DNA from: Chlorokybus atmophyticus
Taxonomy: Eukaryota > Streptophyta > Chlorokybophyceae > Chlorokybales > Chlorokybaceae
Length of the DNA: 25,585 nucleotides
Direction of reading: 5' to 3'
Assembly: GCA_009103225.1 (NCBI GenBank)
Contig: RHPI01003330.1
Coordinates: 8,472 to 34,056, forward strand
Under the pieces are notes generated by a model. It was not told where the DNA came from, ran no database searches, and was given only the letters and a program-made list of their open reading frames with translations. A program made the position numbers and the translations under genes. Shown piece after piece: positions 20,068 to 25,585 of this stretch (position 1 is its first letter; every line of letters begins with the position of its first letter).

Positions 20068-20391
20068 CGCTACCGCCGCCACCGCCACCACCAATGCCGG
20101 CTACACCGACGCTTGCAGCGACAACTTAACTCATATGAGTTCGTTGTTGCAACAACGGTGTCCGCAACGCCAGCGTTTGCCGCAAAGCGGCGCCGCAATG
20201 CGTGCGCCGTTGTTGCACAACAACGCTTGGGCCCGCCAAAGGTCATTGCCGGTTCGGAGGTCTCAAATTCATGGAACCGGTTGCCATTGAGGTGGCTCAA
20301 TTCGGGTTGGAACTAGGGCTGAATTGGCCAATTGGCGCGTTACTGGCCGAACGAACGCGGCGGCGGCGGCGGCGGCGGTGAGGGTGGCGAG
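20068..20391. promoter_or_regulatory. Compact bidirectional promoter of ASL and SUV3 with palindrome cluster
   Basis: Only 324 bp separate the divergent start codons. Within it, a perfect 14-bp palindrome (aactcatatgagtt, 20128-20141) abuts a perfect 16-bp palindrome (cgttgttgcaacaacg, 20142-20157). A near copy with a two-base centre (cgttgttg-ca-caacaacg, 20208-20225) lies 50 bp further. A GCG/GGC triplet run (around 20357-20377) lies in the presumed SUV3 leader. No TATA box is evident. The palindromes are seen; their role as factor-binding sites is inference. Confidence 0.55.
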
Positions 20392-23300
20392 ATGCACCGG
20401 CAGGCGCTCAGGCGGTTGGTTGGGAAGGGGGCAGTGCGGAGGCTTGTGGCTTCATCTGGTACGCAAGCATTTATATGGGAGGCAGCGCCGCAATTGTATG
20501 CTGCTGGCTCCGCTGGTCAGCTCGGCTCCCCGGCCACCAGCTCGGTGTCCGCCGCCTTGAAGCAGCAGAGCAGGGGCTTTGCTGTGGTTGCAGCTGAGGA
20601 CAGCTCTGCCGACCGTATTGCGCAAAGCCGCAATGCTAGCAGCAGCGGGCGCAAGGCTTCTTCCTCCTCCTCGTCCTCCTCCTCCTCCTCAACTACTACG
20701 CAGGAGCTGTATGCCAGAATTCAGAGCGATGCTGCGGCCTGGTTTGAGACGAGTCTGATACGCAGCACCCGAATCAAAGCGCTTCCGCCTGTTCAATTGA
20801 GCGCTGAACGCAGGATGCGCATGCTGGACTCCTTTCGCCGATTTCAGCTCAGCGGGTATGTGCCGATCAGTGCCATATTACTGTTTACGGCTTATTTGCG
20901 CATGCAATCAGCTACTTATCATGTTGGGTCAGCGTGCTGCTAAACCGTAGACTTGTGGTACATTTTTTACTAATCTACGTTAGTCTTGTGGCTATGCTCT
21001 GCCTGTTGTGCGTGCGTCTGTGAGCAAAGTCCAATCAGTCCAAGCAAGTGTCTTGCAGGTGGGCCTCTGATCAGTCGCGCAAGCTGTACATCACAGCCAA
21101 TCTGTTTCCGACAGCTGCCAGCAAGTTTCGGAAATTCATTATCAAGTACGCTGATCGGGAGCTGCTGGAGGCCTTGACGGATTTCGGTCCATCTGATGAA
21201 GCTGACCGGCTTCTGTTTGCTCTTTTTGAGCATTACTGCCAACACTTTTTGGCCAAGCAGATAAATGAGTACAAGAGCATGGTGCAAAGTGCAGACTTGA
21301 AGAACCCGCATGAGTGGTGAGTTTGGTTATTGAGTCAACTAAACTTGCAAATTGTTGTGTACCGTGCAAGCTGCGGAGGGACCCAACTGTCACTGCTGCA
21401 CAGGTATCCACTCGCACGCGCAGTAAAGCGAGGAGTTATCTATCACGCAGGACCCACCAACAGCGGCAAAACGTACGAAGCATTGCAAGCATGGATGTCA
21501 GCCAAGTCAGGGCTGTACTGTGGTCCGCTAAGGCTGCTAGCTATGGAGGTCAGGGTCTTCTGATTAATTTAAAAGCATGTGCTATATCTCACATGCTATA
21601 GTCTCTCTTGAGTTCGTGTTGCAGTGTGCCTTTACACGTAGGCACACTGCATTCATCACTGGTTTGGCTAGCATGAGCATCCCAGTGAGGACGCACATGC
21701 AAGGAGTGTGGGCATCGGTTATTTTGTTGGGTTGCGCCTCTTGGTAAGTGGCCTCCATATTGATTGTTGGAATTCTGTTTTCCGCAGGTTTGGGACAAGG
21801 GGAATGCGCAGGGCACGTACTGTGATCTCATCACTGGGCAGGAGCGCATCAGCATCCCTTTTGCACATCATGCTGCCTGCACAATTGAAATGGCAAACAT
21901 CAACAAGTTGGTAGATGTGGCTGTCATTGATGAGATTCAGGTAACTGCCGCTGAGTATCTTATGGTTGCCCATGCGTGGTTTGCGGTTGAATTGACAGTG
22001 ACCTGTGCCTGCGTAGATGATAAGTGATGACTATCGAGGATGGGCTTGGACACGAGCGCTTTTAGGCCTTCCAGCAGACCAGGTGAGCAGTGTTGCTTTT
22101 AGTTACAGTCAATGCTGCCATAAGTTCTAATGCATGTGATGCCAGTAGTTTAGGTGCGGGCTACGTGTAGGCTGACATTTTGCTTGTGACCACAGATACA
22201 TGTGTGTGGTGACGCAAGCGCTCTCCCAATAGTTGAGCACTTGTGTAAAACTCTTGGAGAGCCACTGGAGGTTCGCCGTTATGAGAGGTTCACCCCGCTT
22301 GTCCAGGCCAGGGCTTCGCTGCGCTCATCATTTGCCAGAGTTGAGCCCGGTGACTGCATTGTGGCCTTCTCCCGCAAAGATATTTTCAAAATCAGGGTAA
22401 GGAAATCACCACAAGTGTTGTCGTCATAGTCCGAGACTAAATCAATGGCTGCTGACCACGTTGCGTCTGCAGCAAGAGATCGAAGCAGCCACAAACTTGA
22501 AGTGCTGTGTGCTGTATGGTGGACTTCCACCAGAGACCAGAAGGCAGCAGGCTAAGCTCTTCAACGATCCGAGTAGTGGCTACAATGTGTTGGTTGCCAG
22601 TGATGCGATTGGCATGGGCCTCAACTTGAATATCAAGCGCGTCATCTTCTACACCGTCAAGAAGTTCAACGGAGTTGACATGGACTACATTCCCATCACC
22701 CAGGTGTGTGCATGTGATTGTTGTAAGCCATGAGATGCGGACATGCGTCCAATCTTTCAAACAACAGGTGAAACAAATTGCGGGGCGTGCTGGGCGACGT
22801 GGCAGTGAGTACGAAGAGGGTTCAGCCACAACATTTCATGCTGAGGACAGGAAGTACCTGGCACAGGTACGGAATGTGTTGCTGTGCTTTGCACGCTATG
22901 TGCAGCAGTGCAGCTTGATACAAGTTACTACCACTTGTATGTGACATGGCATGTACAGGCTCTCAAGTTGCCTTTGGACGAGAACCATGCTGCTGGGCTG
23001 TTCCCCACATACGAACAGATGGAAGTGTTTGCTAGTCAGCTGCCGGGCGAGTCGTTCCCTTCCCTGCTCACCAAGTTTGCTGAAGCCTCTCAGCTGGACG
23101 GTTCTTTTAAGTTGTGCCGGCACGATGCCATGAAGGTAGGTGTGCATGCCACTGCTTGCATAATGTTGACTGGCAATTTGGCCTTCCAGAAGTGCTGTTT
23201 GCTTGTGACCCCCATCCTCATCCACCCTTGTTTTGCTTTCAGCAAGTTGCAGCACAACTTGAGCAAGTCACGGAGCTTTCCCTGCGCGACAGATTCCTGT

Positions 23301-23954
23301 TCGCGACAGCGCCAGTCAATACGCGCGAAACCATTACAATGCTGGCACTGATCAATTTCGCTCGCATGTATGCCACGGGCAGTCCGGTACGACTTGCATC
23401 AGGGATACCCTTCCAAATCAATGACGACCCACTGCAAGCACTGGAGATATCCCATCAGGTACGTAGTCTTAGCTTAGGCTACTGTGCTGGTTTATGTGCT
23501 TTGATGCAACACAACACCAGCAGCAAGCAAGTCACAAGCTCATGCTTCTGGCCATTCTCATGGTATGGCTGTTAATCGGTTGGCGTTGGTGTTGTTTTGT
23601 GTGCAGTTGTACTCGCTGTACCTGTGGCTGAGCTACCGTTACGATTTGACCAAGTTCCCTGACCGGCAAATAGCCTTTGACCAAGCCACCAAGGTGATTG
23701 CTGCACTGGCCCAGTCGCTGCAAACAGAGAACCTGCCTACTGCGCCCGACACGCCTGTGGGAAGCAGCAAGCAGCAGAAAAAGCAGAAGCCCAGCAGCAA
23801 GGGGGAAGAGCCCACACCTGCTGATGAGCGAGAGTCTCTGGAACCTACGCAAATCATGGCCAGGAGTACGCGACCCAGACACAACCAACGGAACCAGCCT
23901 CAATCGCAGATGGGTGACAACGAGTGGGCCGACCTCTGGGCAGCAGCTGTTTAA
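20392..23954 (+). CDS. SUV3: ATP-dependent RNA helicase SUV3, mitochondrial type
   Basis: DExH-type RNA helicase of mitochondrial RNA degradation/surveillance. Exons: 20392-20855, 21059-21316, 21404-21548, 21788-21940, 22017-22082, 22196-22396, 22473-22703, 22768-22866, 22959-23135, 23243-23458, 23607-23954, about 785 aa, all GT-AG and in phase. The Arg-rich start [20 protein letters not shown] suits a mitochondrial presequence, followed by a Ser run (codons at 20659-20690). Helicase motifs: Walker A GPTNSGKT (about 256-263), DEIQ box (337-340), then [66 protein letters not shown] and motif [12 protein letters not shown] (509-518). The C-terminal SUV3 domain has [19 protein letters not shown], then a Lys/Gln-rich tail ending [12 protein letters not shown]. 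The GTG/TTG-initiated frame upstream of 20392 has no ATG, so the first ATG was taken. Confidence 0.96.
21621..21650. repeat. Perfect 11-bp inverted repeat in a SUV3 intron
   Basis: gcagtgtgcct (21621-21631) and its exact reverse complement (21640-21650) flank an 8-base loop inside intron 21549-21787. Confidence 0.85.
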
Positions 23955-25380
23955 TGCTAATTGACTTTTCAGATATTGGATCAGTGGACGCTACTGCATA
24001 GGCTGGCAGTACTTCTCAACAAATTGGGTAGGGTGAGCTAGTGGACTAGAGTATTGCTTTGTTGTTGAACTACAACATGCTTGCTGCCCCTTGTTCAGGT
24101 GGGGCTGGCCCATCAACTGTTCTGCTCCACATCATGCTTGCGTAGCCCTTTTGCATGCATTTGTATACCTCCGGCTTACCATCTTCTGCATTGCACTTAG
24201 CGCTGCAGTTGCATAGTTGTGTTAATTGCCCTTCTCTTGCTGTACCCGAAGCCGCTTTATGCTTGCCTGTTGTGCTTGTGAGTGACATTGCTTACGCCAT
24301 ATGCATTGTCCGTGCTAAGGGTCATGTGGACATTGTCGCGGGCCTTACCTCTCCCTTGCGATCCTCTGCAGGTAGCTCCAGCCCCGTCCTGCCCCTGCCA
24401 CTGCCCTGCCTGTCATCGTCTTGCATTCACATAGGAACCAGCCCCTTAGTTGTATACATGGATTGCTTGTGGTGATGCTTGTGTTCCGAATGCAAGTGAT
24501 CATGATACACGCAACATGCATGACACATGCATTGTTCACCAAGCTCATTATCATGCAATGATTATTTACCACCAAGGTCTACCTACACTAGCCACACGTA
24601 ACTATTGTAACTACTGTTCAAATGTGGTAATGCGTATGTTTAATTGCATGCGCTTGCCTGTGCTTGGGGCCCCTGGTGTCATTACATTACCCTAATGTTA
24701 CATAAAATGCTGCATCATGCGACATGCATGTTATAGCACATGCAGAATACTAGCATATACCTTGTACATGATATCACTGATCCATATGTAAAGCTGTAAA
24801 CTTATGATATTGCACTTGAGTCAAGCACGTGGATTGGTTGTTTTCGTGCAAAATAAGACGACAAATTCAACTTGTGAGCTGGATGCTTATTGATAGCTAT
24901 AAGTAGAATACATGAAGAGAATCGTGCATGGTGTGATAATTATGATAGCATTATAGCATGTACTCATGTTGTCAGAGTAACTATTAAACATATTGCAAAC
25001 ATAAAAGCTTTCATCCTCAACTTCGTCGCCTATGCCGGTTCACGCATAATGGCAGGGTTTCAATTGATTAATAACACTATTGCCCATTAACATCCATCGA
25101 AAATAAGGCACGATCGATCCGTATTACCATTGATCACCAATAATTGCGGCAACCTGAAGCTGTCATGGATGGGTATAAGAACAATGATATACTGCAATTG
25201 CTTCAGATTCAATTATATATGGTGTAATAAGCTGCGAACAGTTGAACAACGTGCAAGCCGGCTGTCATCAGCTGCGCGCCGCTTGGTTTCATGTCAATTT
25301 GTGCGGGTTAATTGCAGTCTCAACGCCTTGACTCAATGGCATTTGAGCTTGGCTATGTCATGAAACTGCTACCGAGCTGC
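23955..25380. other. Long intergenic region downstream of SUV3, no gene seen
   Basis: About 1.4 kb. The first few hundred bases must be SUV3 3' UTR; the first clear TGTAA is late (24606-24610). From about 24500 the sequence becomes AT-rich and short-frame only, with many gcatgc/tgcatg steps. No family resemblance, tRNA or intact transposase was found. Confidence 0.6.
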
Positions 25381-25565
25381 ATTTCCACATGTGGAGATCG
25401 TGCAGGCGTGGCATTGCGAGCGACGGAGGCAGCAAAACGGCGTTAGTATAGGATACATCTACCGGGGGACATCTTCTACCCGCTAGCGATAGAAACGCAT
25501 GACATGGTCAGAAAGAACTTCCAAAACGTGCAGCGCCTGTGCACGCGCCGCATTGTGACAATACT
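25381..25565 (+). pseudogene. Probable degraded retroelement reverse-transcriptase fragment
   Basis: One frame reads ALRATEAAKRR, then an in-frame TAG (25444-25446), then YRIHLPGDIFYPLAIETHDM, and runs on to the poly-G. The pattern (Ala-rich segment, KRR.Y, about ten residues, F.PLA.ET) is what the C-terminal end of many LINE/DIRS-like reverse transcriptase polyproteins looks like in algal genomes. The stop and lack of upstream continuity suggest a decayed copy, cut by the window end. Family assignment is from memory of the motif only. Confidence 0.35.
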
Positions 25566-25585
25566 GGGGGGGGGGGGGGGGGGGG
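25566..25585. repeat. Terminal run of 20 G
   Basis: The window ends in 20 consecutive G with no other base. This looks like an assembly or read end rather than a biological boundary; no telomere repeat (TTTAGGG/TTTTAGGG) is present. Confidence 0.95.

Noticed and set aside
19661-20316. Long + strand frames (209 aa and 188 aa) antisense to ASL exon 1
   Set aside because: They are shadows of the Ala/Ser-rich ASL exon; ASL is strongly supported on the other strand.
1-25585. CRISPR arrays, operons, tRNA or rRNA genes
   Set aside because: No regularly spaced repeats, no intact B-box-containing cloverleaf and no rRNA-like stretch were found; the intron-rich genes show that this is eukaryotic nuclear DNA.

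Overview
The window reads as nuclear DNA of a green alga (Chlorophyta). Every confident gene is split by many short spliceosomal introns, mostly 60-210 bp. The syntaxin, G-patch protein and TruD-type pseudouridine synthase are closest to plant-type members of their families, and the argininosuccinate lyase starts with a Ser/Ala-rich, plastid-like presequence. The class cannot be settled from this sequence. The window ends in a run of 20 G, so the right side looks like a contig end.

Layout, left to right. 1-482: last exons of an unidentified + strand gene cut by the left edge. 1183-3010 (-): SYP4/syntaxin-16 (Tlg2) t-SNARE, 8 exons. 4121-6482 (+): SURP and G-patch splicing protein, 9 exons. 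6483-7898: no gene, but several inverted repeats and an AT-rich TA-flanked MITE-like element (7302-7772). 7899-8155 (+): orphan exon-like fragment. 8396-9127 (+): F-box-like protein whose frame is interrupted. 9525-13659 (-): TruD/PUS7 tRNA pseudouridine synthase, 15 exons. 14745-17078 (+): membrane-anchored glycosyltransferase-like protein, 8 exons. 17664-20067 (-): argininosuccinate lyase, 6 exons. 20392-23954 (+): mitochondrial-type SUV3 RNA helicase, 11 exons. 23955-25585: gene-poor and AT-rich, with a probable degraded retroelement fragment next to the terminal poly-G.

The genes alternate strands, giving three divergent pairs: SYP4/SURP-Gpatch, PUS7/glycosyltransferase and ASL/SUV3. The ASL/SUV3 pair shares only 324 bp between start codons, and that stretch holds a cluster of palindromes. 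The genes belong to unrelated housekeeping pathways: trans-Golgi fusion, splicing, RNA pseudouridylation, arginine synthesis and mitochondrial RNA decay. I see no operon-like logic and no convincing new multi-gene system.

The most useful second looks are: two GC-AG introns, one of which explains an apparent in-frame stop; a probable pair of compensating homopolymer indels in the F-box-like gene; the composite MITE; a perfect 26-bp-stem hairpin; a 76-bp tandem duplication that copied a splice-donor region; and an unassigned type II membrane glycosyltransferase-like protein. Exon joins were made by eye from splice consensus, phase and remembered family alignments. No search was run.
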